Shown one piece after another: positions 1 through 8,109 of a stretch of 39,846 bases of DNA. Origin of the DNA: Betaproteobacteria bacterium HGW-Betaproteobacteria-16 (GTDB lineage: Bacteria > Pseudomonadota > Gammaproteobacteria > Burkholderiales > Burkholderiaceae_C). The stretch lies in the NCBI GenBank assembly GCA_002840835.1, contig PHCQ01000044.1, forward strand, positions 1 through 39,846, written 5' to 3'. Made by a program: the position numbers and the translations under genes. Each line of letters starts with the position of its first letter. The first letter of the stretch is position 1. The notes below the pieces were generated by a model that did not search any database, was not told where the DNA came from, and worked only from the letters and a program-made list of their open reading frames with translations.

Positions 1-60
1 CGTGCCCCCGCCGCACCAAAGCAGGGAAATGCCCGTGAAAGCCCTGCTTCTTCTGCTCAT
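1..60 (-). CDS. flgA: Possible 5' fragment of flgA (P-ring assembly chaperone), cut by window edge
   Basis: An ATG at 60-58 on the minus strand opens a frame that stays open to base 1, giving 20 codons (MSRRSRAFTGISLLWCGG...). The start looks like the basic then hydrophobic beginning of a signal peptide. A GAGGG Shine-Dalgarno-like sequence lies six bases upstream on the minus strand. In many Comamonadaceae flgA is divergent from flgB, which is the position seen here. FlgA is a periplasmic chaperone for the FlgI P ring. The identification rests on context and 20 residues only. It could be another divergent gene or no gene at all. Confidence 0.4.
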   Translation of the reverse strand, partial: MSRRSRAFTGISLLWCGGGT

Positions 61-69
61 TGCCCGCCC

Positions 70-95
70 TCAAGTTTTCCCATACTTGCCTTCAA
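70..95 (+). promoter_or_regulatory. Weak FliA (sigma-28)-like promoter candidate upstream of flgB
   Basis: TCAAGTTT at 70-77 resembles the sigma-28 -35 element TAAAGTTT. It is followed after 10 bases by GCCTTCAA at 88-95, a partial match to GCCGATAA. The spacer is one base short of the usual 11 and the -10 match is 5 of 8. The position, 55-80 bases before the flgB start, is sensible. The call is tentative. Confidence 0.22.
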
Positions 96-149
96 CCCGG
101 TGAAAGCCCGTGCTTTGACCGACCCCGCAACCACCGCCAGGAGGCGAAC

Positions 150-551
150 ATGCTTGAACAGATGACCGCACGGCTGGATTTCCAATCCAAGGCCTTGCTG
201 CTGCGCTCGCAACGCCAGCAGGTGATTGCCAGCAACATCGCCAACGCCGACACCCCTGGCTATGTGGCCCGCGACTTCGACTTCGCAGCTGCGCTCAAGA
301 GCGTGGCCGGCGGCGCGGCCAGCGCCGGCGTGAGCATCACCGATGGCAAGCACATGCGACTGGGCACCACCGACGCGCGCAACCCGGACATGGCCTACAC
401 GGTGCAGACACAGCCCAGCCTGGACGGCAACTCGGTCGACATCGACCGCGAGCGCGCCAACTTCGTGGACAACAGCATCCGCTACGAGTCCACGCTGCGT
501 TTCATCAACGGGCATGTGAAGACCATGCTCAGTGCGATTCAAGGACAGTGA
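150..551 (+). CDS. flgB: Flagellar proximal rod protein FlgB
   Basis: FlgB is a rod subunit of the flagellar basal body, exported by the flagellar type III apparatus and assembled in the periplasm next to FlgC, FlgF and FlgG. The 133-residue product has the usual family length. It carries the rod/hook N-terminal signature SNIANADTPGY at residues 28-38, and its C-terminus ends in an amphipathic helix typical of axial proteins. The ATG at 150 was chosen over upstream in-frame codons because a perfect AGGAGG lies at 139-144 and because the family begins with a short helix before the signature. It is the first gene of the flg operon. It is separated from flgC by an unusual 243-base gap filled mostly by a structured repeat. 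The identification is secure. Confidence 0.95.
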   Translation: MLEQMTARLDFQSKALLLRSQRQQVIASNIANADTPGYVARDFDFAAALKSVAGGAASAGVSITDGKHMRLGTTDARNPDMAYTVQTQPSLDGNSVDIDRERANFVDNSIRYESTLRFINGHVKTMLSAIQGQ

Positions 552-558
552 ACATGAC

Positions 559-680
559 CACCCCCCGCGTCACCTTCGGTGCCACCCCCCTGGAAGGGGG
601 GCAATACCTGCGGCCCGGCGAAGCCGGTTCCGCGGTATTTCTGGATCGGGGGGCACGCGCTCCGGATCGCTCGTCCGCTG
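559..680 (+). repeat. Structured stop-proximal repeat, copy R1 (flgB-flgC gap)
   Basis: The element begins about 8 bases after the flgB stop, in the sense of flgB. It has a small CACC/GGTG hairpin (571-581), a C6/G6 hairpin (585-590 with 596-601), and a long hairpin. The long hairpin has outer arms AATACC (603-608) and GGTATT (634-639), inner arms GCGG (610-613) and CCGC (630-633), and tip CCGGC (615-619) and GCCGG (623-627) with a GAA loop. A CTGGA motif and a GCTCCGGA-like tail follow. A separate hairpin, GCGATGC (684-690) with GCATCGC (701-707), lies further along the same gap. The rest of the gap, to about 780, shows no gene. Confidence 0.9.
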
Positions 681-794
681 TCCGCGATGCCTCGCCTGCG
701 GCATCGCTGAACTCCCGAGACGCTTCTTCACCTGTGTTTCTTGGCCACTGGCGTTCGGCTCGGCCGGCGCTGTTGAATTGAAAGGACCTGAACC

Positions 795-1199
795 ATGTCC
801 ATGTTCACGATTTTTGGGGTGTCGGGCAGTGCGATCAGCTCGCAGTCGCAGCGGCTGAACGTGGTGGCCAGCAACCTGGCCAATGCGGATGCGGTGGCGG
901 GGCCGGACGGGCAGAGCTACAAGGCGCGGCACATCACGTTCCAGACCGTGCCCATGGGTGGCGCGGGTTCGGCGGGCGTGAAAGTGCAGAACATCACCGA
1001 GAGCGACGCCCCCGGCCGACGGGTGCATTCGCCGCACCACCCCAGCGCCGACGCCGATGGCTATGTGACGCATTCCAACGTGAACCCGGTCGAGGAGATG
1101 GTCAACATGATCTCGGCCTCGCGCTCGTACCAGAACAACGTCGAGGTCATGAACACGGCCAAGTCGCTTCTGCTCAAAACGCTCCAGATGGGGCAGTGA
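795..1199 (+). CDS. flgC: Flagellar proximal rod protein FlgC
   Basis: FlgC is a proximal rod subunit of the basal body, in the same axial family as FlgB, FlgF and FlgG. The 134-residue length is typical. The N-terminal signature is NVVASNLANADAV near residues 22-34. The C-terminal end SNVNPVEEMVNMISASRSYQ, with the following helix, is the hallmark axial C-terminus. The ATG at 795 is preceded by AAAGGA at 781-786. The next gene, flgD, starts 26 bases after its stop, so translation is likely coupled within one transcript. Nothing is unusual in the protein. Confidence 0.95.
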   Translation: MSMFTIFGVSGSAISSQSQRLNVVASNLANADAVAGPDGQSYKARHITFQTVPMGGAGSAGVKVQNITESDAPGRRVHSPHHPSADADGYVTHSNVNPVEEMVNMISASRSYQNNVEVMNTAKSLLLKTLQMGQ

Positions 1200-1225
1200 T
1201 CCCGGCATGAAAAGGACGACGAACC

Positions 1226-1894
1226 ATGATGCTCTCGCAACCGCTTGATCTCAGCAACCTGGGCACCACCGTGGGCAGCACCACGGCCACCAAGGGCGGC
1301 AACAACGCCACCGATCCCCAGGCCTCGCAAGACCGTTTCCTGAAGCTGCTGGTCGCACAGCTGAACAACCAGGACCCGCTCAACCCCATGGACAACGCGC
1401 AGATGACGACCCAGATGGCGCAGATCAACACGGTCAGCGGCATCCAGGAGCTCAACGCCACGCTCAAGGGCATGGCCGAACAGAGCGCGTCCATGCAGTC
1501 ACTGCAGGGCACTTCGCTGATCGGCCGCGACGCGCTGATCGAGGGTGACACCGTGCAGTTCGACGGCAACGTCGGCAAAGGCGCTGTGTCATTGGCCGCA
1601 GATGCCAACCGCGTGTATGTGGACATCCTGAACAAGAACGGCAGCGTGATCGACACGGTCGACATGGGCCAGCTCACCCAGGGCCAGCACGCCTTCGACT
1701 GGGACGCCGGCGCCATCAATCCCGCCGATGTGGGCAGCTTCCGGGTGCGCGCAAACAACGGAGAAGACCAGGTCGAGGCCACACCGCTGTCGCGGGTGAA
1801 GGTGGCCTCGGTGGGCTTTGCCAACGGCGCCATGAGCCTGCAGCTGGCCAACGGTCGCACCACCACCTACGACCAGGTCCGCGCCTTCATGTAA
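1226..1894 (+). CDS. flgD: Flagellar hook capping protein FlgD
   Basis: FlgD forms the temporary cap at the growing hook tip that guides assembly of FlgE; it is exported and later replaced. The 222-residue product has the conserved N-terminal core around residues 32-70, including QDRFLKLLVAQLNNQDPLNP and the following MTTQMAQINTVSGI. A beta-rich region (FlgD Ig-like and tudor-like parts) fills the C-terminal half. The start is the first of two consecutive ATG codons, at 1226, with AAAGGA at 1211-1216. The second ATG at 1229 would remove one residue only. It sits between flgC and flgE in the standard order. Confidence 0.95.
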   Translation: MMLSQPLDLSNLGTTVGSTTATKGGNNATDPQASQDRFLKLLVAQLNNQDPLNPMDNAQMTTQMAQINTVSGIQELNATLKGMAEQSASMQSLQGTSLIGRDALIEGDTVQFDGNVGKGAVSLAADANRVYVDILNKNGSVIDTVDMGQLTQGQHAFDWDAGAINPADVGSFRVRANNGEDQVEATPLSRVKVASVGFANGAMSLQLANGRTTTYDQVRAFM

Positions 1895-1956
1895 GCGCCG
1901 GCCGACTTCCACCCACCACCGAACACTTCCTTTCTCTCCGTCACAAGGACATCACC

Positions 1957-3171
1957 ATGGCATTCCAGCAAGGTCTCTCGGGTCTGAACAGCGCCAGCCG
2001 CAATCTGGACGTGATCGGCCACAACATCGCCAACGCCAACACCGTGGGCATGAAAACCTCACGCGCCGAGTTCGCCGAGCTCTACGCCAGCTCCATCAAC
2101 TCTGCCGGTGGCATCAACGCCGGCATCGGGGTGTCGGTGGCCACCGTTTCACAGATGTTCACCCAGGGCAACATCTCCGTCACCGGCAACGACCTCGACC
2201 TGGCCATCAACGGCAACGGATTCTTTGAGCTGGGCCAGCGCGACGGCTCCATGGCGTATTCGCGTGCCGGCATGTTCAAGCTGGACGCCGACGGCAACAT
2301 CATCAACAACGACGGCGCCAACCTCATGGGCTACCCCACCGACGTGGATGGCAACCGCACCGCCTTCGAGTCGCAGCCGTTGCGCCTGCCCACTGGCGGC
2401 CCCATTCCTGCGCGCCAGACCACGGCCATCACCGCCGAATTCAACCTCGACGCACGCGCCGGCATTGCCGCCGCGCAGGTGCCGCCCACCCCGCTGGCCA
2501 CCTACGCCACCTCGGTCGTCGCCTTTGATCAGCAGGGCCTGGAAGTGCCGGTGGCGCTGGCGTTCGAGAAGATCGGCAACAACCAGTGGAACGTGTACGC
2601 CGCTGCCAACGGCGACGATCCGGCCGCCGCCGTACCGTTCCAGATCAACTTCCTGCCCGACGGCACCTACGACCCCGCCAACGTGATCCCGCAGCTGCAG
2701 TTGGCCTCGCCCAATGACCCGGCCCAGGTGTTCAACGTGGACCTGAATTTCGAGAACGTGAGCCAGTTCGGTACCTCTTTCGCCGTGGCCGACATCGACC
2801 AGGACGGCTACCGTCCCGGCGAACTCACCGGTCTGACCATTGACGCAGAAGGCATCGTTTCCGCCCGCTATTCGAACGGTGAGACCCAGGCCGCAGGGCA
2901 GGTGGCGCTGGTGAATTTCCGCAACGTGCAGGGCCTGTCGCCCACTGGGGGCGGCAACTGGGTGATGACCGCCGCCTCGGGTGATCCGGTGCGCGGCGCC
3001 CCTGGCGAAGGCAAGTTCGGCACGCTCAAGTCCGGTGCACTGGAAGACTCCAACGTCGACCTCACCGCCGAGCTGGTCAACATGATGACCGCGCAGCGCG
3101 CCTACCAGGCCAACGCGCAAACCATCAAGACACAGGACCAAGTGTTGAACACCCTCCTGAGCATGCGGTGA
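1957..3171 (+). CDS. flgE: Flagellar hook protein FlgE
   Basis: FlgE is the structural subunit of the hook, the flexible joint outside the outer membrane. The 404-residue length fits beta- and gammaproteobacterial FlgE. The N-terminus contains NLDVIGHNIANANTVGMK (about residues 17-34). The middle is variable and beta-rich and forms the exposed hook surface. The C-terminus has LVNMMTAQRAYQANAQTIKT, the axial coiled-coil segment. The ATG at 1957 has AAGGA at 1945-1949. It lies 62 bases after flgD and 35 before flgF, with no repeat element in either gap. Confidence 0.96.
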   Translation: MAFQQGLSGLNSASRNLDVIGHNIANANTVGMKTSRAEFAELYASSINSAGGINAGIGVSVATVSQMFTQGNISVTGNDLDLAINGNGFFELGQRDGSMAYSRAGMFKLDADGNIINNDGANLMGYPTDVDGNRTAFESQPLRLPTGGPIPARQTTAITAEFNLDARAGIAAAQVPPTPLATYATSVVAFDQQGLEVPVALAFEKIGNNQWNVYAAANGDDPAAAVPFQINFLPDGTYDPANVIPQLQLASPNDPAQVFNVDLNFENVSQFGTSFAVADIDQDGYRPGELTGLTIDAEGIVSARYSNGETQAAGQVALVNFRNVQGLSPTGGGNWVMTAASGDPVRGAPGEGKFGTLKSGALEDSNVDLTAELVNMMTAQRAYQANAQTIKTQDQVLNTLLSMR

Positions 3172-3206
3172 GGATGATCCTCTCGTAAAACCGATCGGAG
3201 CCCACC

Positions 3207-3947
3207 ATGGACCGCATGATCTACACCGCGATGACCGGCGCCAATGCAGCGATGCATCGGCAGCAGGTGCTGTCGAACAACCTGGCCAACGTGTCCACAC
3301 CGGGGTTTCGCGCGGAGCTGTCCACGTTCCGTGCGGTGCCGGTGAACGGCGATGGTTCAAGCACACGGGTGTATTCGCTGGAAGCCACGGCCGGGCATCT
3401 CGATGCACCGGGCGCGGTCAACCCCACCGGGCGCAACCTGGACGTGCTGGCCAAGGGCCAGTCGTACTTCGCCGTGCAGGCGCTGGACGGCACCGAGGCC
3501 TACACCCGTGCCGGTGCCTTTGAAGTGGATGCCGATGGCACGCTGGTCAACGCACAAGGTCTGCCGGTGCTCAGCGATGGCGACGCGCCCATCGTGGTGC
3601 CGGCCAATGCCACGGTGGACATTGCCGGCAGCGGCATGGTGACTGCCCGCGTGGGCGAGCAGCCACCGCAGGAGCTGGGCCGCATCAAGCTGGTCACGCC
3701 CGACGCAGACAACCAGCTGGCCCGTGGTGGCGACGGTCTGTTTCGCGGCACGCAAGGCCAGCAGTTGCAGGCCGACGCGCAAGCGAGCGTGCAGAGCGGG
3801 GCGCTGGAAGGGTCCAACGTCAATCCCATTGAAGCCATGGTCGGCATGATCGCCGTGGCCCGCCAGTTCGAAACGCAGATGCGCATGCTGCAGAACGGCG
3901 AAGCCAACGACAAGGCTGCAGCTCAACTGCTCAGCCTGAATGGCTAA
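3207..3947 (+). CDS. flgF: Flagellar proximal rod protein FlgF
   Basis: FlgF is a proximal rod subunit connecting FlgB/FlgC to the distal rod FlgG. The 246-residue product starts MDRMIYTAMTGANAAM and has the signature LSNNLANVSTPGFRAEL at about residues 22-38. The C-terminal axial region has SNVNPIEAMVGMIAVARQFE. The distinctive FlgF start (MDRMIYTAM) separates it from FlgG. The stop is followed after about 12 bases by repeat copy R2, which fills the gap to flgG. Confidence 0.95.
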   Translation: MDRMIYTAMTGANAAMHRQQVLSNNLANVSTPGFRAELSTFRAVPVNGDGSSTRVYSLEATAGHLDAPGAVNPTGRNLDVLAKGQSYFAVQALDGTEAYTRAGAFEVDADGTLVNAQGLPVLSDGDAPIVVPANATVDIAGSGMVTARVGEQPPQELGRIKLVTPDADNQLARGGDGLFRGTQGQQLQADAQASVQSGALEGSNVNPIEAMVGMIAVARQFETQMRMLQNGEANDKAAAQLLSLNG

Positions 3948-3958
3948 AGATGAATAAC

Positions 3959-4045
3959 ACCCCCCGCGCCGCCTTCGGCGTCACCCCCCTGGAAGGGGGG
4001 CGATGCCAGAGGCCCGGCAAAGCCGGTTCCTCGGCATCTCTGGAT
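3959..4045 (+). repeat. Structured stop-proximal repeat, copy R2 (flgF-flgG gap)
   Basis: It begins about 12 bases after the flgF stop, in the sense of flgF. It has a GC hairpin around CGCCGccttCGGCG, then C6 (3984-3989) pairing with G6 (3995-4000). The long hairpin has outer arms GATGCC (4002-4007) and GGCATC (4033-4038), inner arms GAGG (4009-4012) and CCTC (4029-4032), and tip CCGGC (4014-4018) and GCCGG (4022-4026) with an AAA loop. CTGGA follows. The 3' tail module seen in other copies is absent, and flgG starts soon after. Both stems differ from R1 yet remain fully paired. Confidence 0.9.
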
Positions 4046-4068
4046 AACTCCCACAAGGAAGAAACACC

Positions 4069-4851
4069 ATGATCAACTCGTTGATGATTTCCAAGACCGG
4101 CATGCAGGCCCAGCAGACCCAGCTGGACGTGATCTCCAACAACATGGCCAACGTGTCCACGAACGGCTTCAAGCGGGGCACCGCCGTGTTCGAGGACCTC
4201 ATGTATCAGAACCTGCGCCAGGTGGGTGCGGCGGCAGACGAGCAGAACACACTGCCCACCGGCCTGCAGATCGGCCTGGGCGTGCGCACCGTGGCCACGT
4301 CGCGCTCGCACACCCAGGGCAGCCTGCAGCAGTCGGGCAACCAGCTGGATCTGGCCATCAACGGCAACGGTTTCCTGCAGGTCAACATGCCCGACGGCAC
4401 CATTGGCTACACCCGTGACGGCAGCATGCAACTTGACCAGCAGGGCCGCATGGTCACGTCTGGCGGCCTGCCCATCGCCGGCGACATCACCATTCCCGCC
4501 GAGGCCCAGAGCATCACCATTTCTGGCGACGGCGTGGTCACCGTGAAGGTGCCTGGCAACGCCGCGCCGCAGCAGGTGGGCAACATCGAACTCGCCGGTT
4601 TTGTGAACCCGGCCGGCCTGGAGCCGCTGGGCCAGAACCTGTACGCCGAATCGGTGGCGTCTGGCGGCCCTGTCAACGGTGCCCCCGGGGCCGGTGGCCT
4701 GGGCAACCTGATGCAGGGCTATGTGGAAACCTCCAACGTCAACGTGGTGCAGGAGCTGGTGACCATGATCCAGACCCAGCGCGCCTACGAGATGAATTCC
4801 AAGGCCATCCAGACATCCGACCAGATGCTGCAGCGCCTGAGCCAGATCTGA
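4069..4851 (+). CDS. flgG: Flagellar distal rod protein FlgG
   Basis: FlgG builds the distal rod that crosses the periplasm and passes through the P and L rings. The 260-residue length is standard. The N-terminus [20 protein letters not shown] is followed by [17 protein letters not shown], the axial signature. The C-terminal segment has [24 protein letters not shown]. This is the most conserved gene of the group and the identification is certain. The start at 4069 has AAGGAAG upstream, around 4057-4063. It is followed 38 bases later by flgH. Confidence 0.97.
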   Translation: MINSLMISKTGMQAQQTQLDVISNNMANVSTNGFKRGTAVFEDLMYQNLRQVGAAADEQNTLPTGLQIGLGVRTVATSRSHTQGSLQQSGNQLDLAINGNGFLQVNMPDGTIGYTRDGSMQLDQQGRMVTSGGLPIAGDITIPAEAQSITISGDGVVTVKVPGNAAPQQVGNIELAGFVNPAGLEPLGQNLYAESVASGGPVNGAPGAGGLGNLMQGYVETSNVNVVQELVTMIQTQRAYEMNSKAIQTSDQMLQRLSQI

Positions 4852-4889
4852 TCGGCACTGTCCTGTTTCTTTTTCTCCAAGAGCCCACC

Positions 4890-5594
4890 ATGTCGCCAGC
4901 CACCTTTCTCTTTCAACGCGGCAGCACGCTGCTGAGCGCCGCCGTGCTGGGTTTCTCCGGTCTGCTCGCAGGCTGCATGACCAAGCCGGTCGAGCTGGTC
5001 GAGGTCAAGCCCGTGACCTACCCCCAGGTGGTGCGCACCGCGCCTCGCAACGGCAGCCTGTTCCAGGCCGCCAGCTACCGACCCGCATTTGAAGACCCGC
5101 GTGCCCGCCTGCCGGGCGACACGGTGACCATCGAAATCACCGAAAAGGTGTCTGCCACACAGAGCTCGTCGTCCAACGTGGACCGCGCTGGCAGCTCTTC
5201 CGGCGGCGTCACTGCGCTGCCCTTTGTGCGGCCCAAAGACCTGCTCAAGGCAGACAACCTCAAGCTCGCCGGCGAGTCGTCCACCGAGTTTGGTGGCAAG
5301 GGCGGCACCGAGAACGCCAACACCTTCTCGGGCGTGATCACTGCCACCGTGCAGGACGTGCTGCCCAACGGTCACCTGGTGGTGGTGGGCGACAAACAGA
5401 TCGGCGTGAACAACAACGTGGACGTGCTGCGCTTCTCTGGCACCATCGATCCGCGCCACATCCGCCCGGGCAACGTGGTGGCCTCTGCGCAGGTCGCCAA
5501 CGCCCGCATCGAGTCCAAGGGGCGCGGTCAGATCGACGAAGCGCTTTCAATTGGCTGGTTGGGGCGGTTCTTTTTGAACGTTATGCCGTTCTGA
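4890..5594 (+). CDS. flgH: Flagellar L-ring lipoprotein FlgH
   Basis: FlgH forms the L ring in the outer membrane around the distal rod. The 234-residue precursor has a lipoprotein signal peptide with lipobox LLAGC and lipidated Cys29. The mature part has the family motifs DPRARLPGDTVTIEITEKVSA (about residues 71-91) and VVGDKQIGVNNNVDVLRFSG, and ends SIGWLGRFFLNVMPF, a typical FlgH C-terminus. It precedes flgI, its P-ring partner, by 47 bases if flgI starts at 5642. Confidence 0.96.
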   Translation: MSPATFLFQRGSTLLSAAVLGFSGLLAGCMTKPVELVEVKPVTYPQVVRTAPRNGSLFQAASYRPAFEDPRARLPGDTVTIEITEKVSATQSSSSNVDRAGSSSGGVTALPFVRPKDLLKADNLKLAGESSTEFGGKGGTENANTFSGVITATVQDVLPNGHLVVVGDKQIGVNNNVDVLRFSGTIDPRHIRPGNVVASAQVANARIESKGRGQIDEALSIGWLGRFFLNVMPF

Positions 5595-5641
5595 GTCGGC
5601 CTAGCATGGAGTCACCCTTTCCATGCCTCGAAAAGATTGCC

Positions 5642-6820
5642 ATGAACGTCCCTCTCCACCCGCCCGCATCTGCCTCCAGCGAGCGCAGCCGCGCCTTGAT
5701 GCGCATCTGCCTGGGCGCCTGGCTTGGGGTGCTGATTGTGATTGGCGTGCTGGCCTGGCCCCAGCTGGCCCAGGCGCAGACCATGCGCATCAAGGAAGTG
5801 GCAGCGGTGCAGGGCGTTCGCACCAACCAGCTGACCGGCTTTGGTCTGGTGGTGGGTCTGGACGGCACGGGGGACCAGACCACACAGATGCCCTACACCT
5901 CGCAGGGCATGAACAACTATTTGCAGCAGCTCGGCCTGAACCTGCCCCCTGACGCCAAGGTGCAGCTCAAGAACGTGGCCGCCGTCATGGTCACGGCCCA
6001 GTTGCCCGCCTTTGCCCAGCCGGGCCAGATGATCGATGTGACCGTGTCTTCCATGGGCAACGCCAAGTCGCTGCGCGGCGGCACGCTCATCAGCACCCCG
6101 CTGAAGGGCGCAGACGGTGAAATTTATGCACTGGCCCAGGGCAACCTGCTGGTGGGCGGTGCCGGCGCATCGGCCGGTGGCAGCAAGGTGCAGATCAACC
6201 ACCTGAGCGCCGGGCGCATTCCCGGCGGTGCACAGGTCGAACGCACGGTGGAGACCGACTTTGCGCTGGGTGAGACCATCGACCTCGGCCTGAACGCCTC
6301 CGACTTCCAGACCGCACGCCGCGTGGCCGAGGCTATCAACAGCCGCATGGGTGAAGGCGTGGCCCACGCCATCGACGGCCGCGTGGTGCGCCTGCGTGCC
6401 CCGGTCAACAGTCACGAACGCGTGGGTTTTCTGGCCCAGGTCGAAGAGATTCCGCTGGAAGCCTCCATCCCTGTGGCCAAGGTGATCATCAACACCCGCA
6501 CCGGTTCCATCGTCATGAACCAGGCCGTCACGCTCAGCCCGGTGGCGGTGGCCCACGGCAACCTGTCGGTCAGCATCAGCACCACCCCCGTCATCAGCCA
6601 GCCCAATCCGCTGGCCCGGGGCGAAACCGTGGTGGCCGAAAAATCCAACATCGAGATCACTCAGCAAGGGGGCGCGCTGGTGCAGATGGACGCCGCGCCC
6701 AAGCTGGCCGATCTGGTGCGCATGCTCAATGGTCTGGGTGCCACGCCGCAGGACCTGCTGGCCATTCTTCAGGCGATCAAGGCCGCGGGCGCGATGAACG
6801 CCGAGCTGGAGGTGATATGA
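5642..6820 (+). CDS. flgI: Flagellar P-ring protein FlgI
   Basis: FlgI forms the periplasmic P ring, a bushing for the rod; it needs FlgA for assembly. From the ATG at 5642 the product is 392 residues, with a long basic N-terminus, a hydrophobic segment and a cleavage site after AQA, before QTMRIKEVAAVQGVR. The mature part carries QLTGFGLVVGLDGTGDQT, typical of FlgI. No start has a strong ribosome binding site. An in-frame ATG at 5606 adds 12 residues, and one at 5699 would give a more usual 373-residue precursor. The start is therefore uncertain, but the mature protein is not. Repeat copy R3 follows immediately. Confidence 0.93.
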   Translation: MNVPLHPPASASSERSRALMRICLGAWLGVLIVIGVLAWPQLAQAQTMRIKEVAAVQGVRTNQLTGFGLVVGLDGTGDQTTQMPYTSQGMNNYLQQLGLNLPPDAKVQLKNVAAVMVTAQLPAFAQPGQMIDVTVSSMGNAKSLRGGTLISTPLKGADGEIYALAQGNLLVGGAGASAGGSKVQINHLSAGRIPGGAQVERTVETDFALGETIDLGLNASDFQTARRVAEAINSRMGEGVAHAIDGRVVRLRAPVNSHERVGFLAQVEEIPLEASIPVAKVIINTRTGSIVMNQAVTLSPVAVAHGNLSVSISTTPVISQPNPLARGETVVAEKSNIEITQQGGALVQMDAAPKLADLVRMLNGLGATPQDLLAILQAIKAAGAMNAELEVI

Positions 6821-6822
6821 GG

Positions 6823-6960
6823 ACCACCCCCCTGCGCCGCTTCGCGGCTTCCCCCCTCTCTGGCGCGGCTTCGCCGCTGGGAGGGGGGACGCTCCCTGTG
6901 GCCCGGCGGAGCCGGTTCCACGGGAGCCCTGGATCGAGGCTTCTCACTTCGGACGTGTCA
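6823..6960 (+). repeat. Structured stop-proximal repeat, copy R3 (flgI-flgJ gap)
   Basis: It begins about 3 bases after the flgI stop, in the sense of flgI. The C6/G6 hairpin is expanded: C6 at 6851-6856 and G6 at 6883-6888 flank an inner hairpin around GGCGcggcttCGCC. The long hairpin has outer arms GCTCCC (6891-6896) and GGGAGC (6922-6927), inner arms GTGG (6898-6901) and CCAC (6918-6921), and tip CCGGC (6903-6907) and GCCGG (6911-6915) with a GGA loop. CTGGA and a CACTTCGGA-like tail follow. The rest of the gap, to 7060, has no recognisable gene or signal except the flgJ ribosome binding site. Confidence 0.88.
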
Positions 6961-7076
6961 TTTGTGGTTCGTTCTTTCTCGCCCTGCGGGCTTCGTTGCC
7001 CTTCTGATGGCGTGCTGCGCGTGAGCGCTTTCGCCCGTCGCCAAAGCCTGATCGGGGCACCACCAGGGAGGTTGAT

Positions 7077-7967
7077 GTGAACGCATCTTCTTTGTCTCCT
7101 CAGGGTCTGGCGATTGACCCGAATGCGTTGAATGCGCTGAAGTACAGCAGTGGTGCCGCGGGCGCCAAGGGCGACAAGGCGGCGCTGAAGGAAGCGGCGA
7201 AGCAGTTTGAATCGCTGTTCATGCGCGAGCTGATCAAGAGCATGCGTGAGGCCACGCAGAAGTCGGGCCTGATGGAAGGCACGGGCAGCGACATGGGCAC
7301 CGAGTTGCTGGACCAGCAGATGGCGGTGCAGCTTTCCGGCTTGCCTGGGGGATTGTCCGAAGCCATCGAACGCCAGCTCAGCCGCCAGATCACGGCCGGC
7401 CCGGTGCAGGACAAGTCGGCTGCAGCGGCAGAGGCCAGCGAGGCCCTGCCTGCTCTCACCCCCCCCAGCACCATGGGTCGCCAGACGGGCGGCCCGCGCG
7501 CTGCCGGTTTTGTGGATCAGCACAACGACGCTGCGGCCGTGGTGTCGCGCGAGTCCGGCATTCCCGCCAGCTTCATGATTGGCCAGGCGGGTCACGAGAC
7601 CGGCTGGGGCAAGAGCGAAATCAAGCATGCCGATGGTTCCCCTTCCTTCAACCTGTTCGGCATCAAGGCCACAGGCGGATGGAAAGGCAAGGTCGCCGAG
7701 GTCACCACCACCGAATACATCAACGGCGAGCCACGCAAGATGACCGCCAAGTTCCGTGCCTACGATTCCTACGCCGACTCGTTCCGCGACTACGCCCGCC
7801 TCATTGGCCAGAGCCCGCGCTACAACGAAGTCATGGGGCAACTGGATTCGGTCAAGGGTTTTGCCACGGAGTTGCAGCAGGCCGGCTACGCCACCGACCC
7901 GCAGTACGCGAACAAGCTCAGCCGCGCGATCAACATGACGCTCGCATTACAGAGGGTGAACGCATGA
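7077..7967 (+). CDS. flgJ: Bifunctional FlgJ: rod-assembly protein and peptidoglycan hydrolase
   Basis: FlgJ caps the growing rod through its N-terminal domain and cuts a hole in the peptidoglycan with its C-terminal glucosaminidase domain. The 296-residue product has the rod-binding part at about 35-105 (KEAAKQFESLFMRELIKSMR) and a low-complexity Ala/Pro linker at about 110-145. The hydrolase domain follows at about 145-296. Its catalytic glutamate is probably Glu174 in GQAGHETGWGKS, and FNLFGIKA follows. The start is GTG at 7077, supported by AGGGAGG at 7065-7071. The 256-base gap before it holds repeat R3 and unexplained filler, so an exclusively coupled start from flgI is unlikely. Confidence 0.95.
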   Translation: MNASSLSPQGLAIDPNALNALKYSSGAAGAKGDKAALKEAAKQFESLFMRELIKSMREATQKSGLMEGTGSDMGTELLDQQMAVQLSGLPGGLSEAIERQLSRQITAGPVQDKSAAAAEASEALPALTPPSTMGRQTGGPRAAGFVDQHNDAAAVVSRESGIPASFMIGQAGHETGWGKSEIKHADGSPSFNLFGIKATGGWKGKVAEVTTTEYINGEPRKMTAKFRAYDSYADSFRDYARLIGQSPRYNEVMGQLDSVKGFATELQQAGYATDPQYANKLSRAINMTLALQRVNA

Positions 7968-8075
7968 CCACCCCCGCCGCGCTTTGCGCGACCCCCTCAA
8001 GGGGGCAGCACCAGCGGCCCGGCAAAGCCGGTTCCGCGGTACTCCTGGATCTAGGGCATTTTGCGCCGGCGGCTG
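7968..8075 (+). repeat. Structured stop-proximal repeat, copy R4 (flgJ-flgK gap)
   Basis: It begins directly after the flgJ stop, in the sense of flgJ. A GC hairpin (GCCGCGctttGCGCG) and CCCCCtcaaGGGGG come first. The long hairpin has outer arms AGCACC (8007-8012) and GGTACT (8038-8043), which contain one C-A mismatch. Its inner arms are GCGG (8014-8017) and CCGC (8034-8037), and its tip CCGGC (8019-8023) and GCCGG (8027-8031) with an AAA loop. CTGGA and a CATTTTGCGCCGG tail follow. The single mismatch looks like a half-completed compensatory change. Confidence 0.88.
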
Positions 8076-8109
8076 CCTTGGCTCTGATTGGAAACACAAA
8101 GGAGTTCCC

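Noticed and set aside
2149..3408. 419-codon minus-strand frame opposite flgE and flgF
   Set aside because: It is a shadow frame with no domain, and both plus-strand genes are certain.
6817..7080. Short plus-strand frame in the flgI-flgJ gap
   Set aside because: It is made of the repeat R3 and filler. Its peptide has the same LSGAA and ARRSRF-like text that arises from other repeat copies, and the flgJ start overlaps it.
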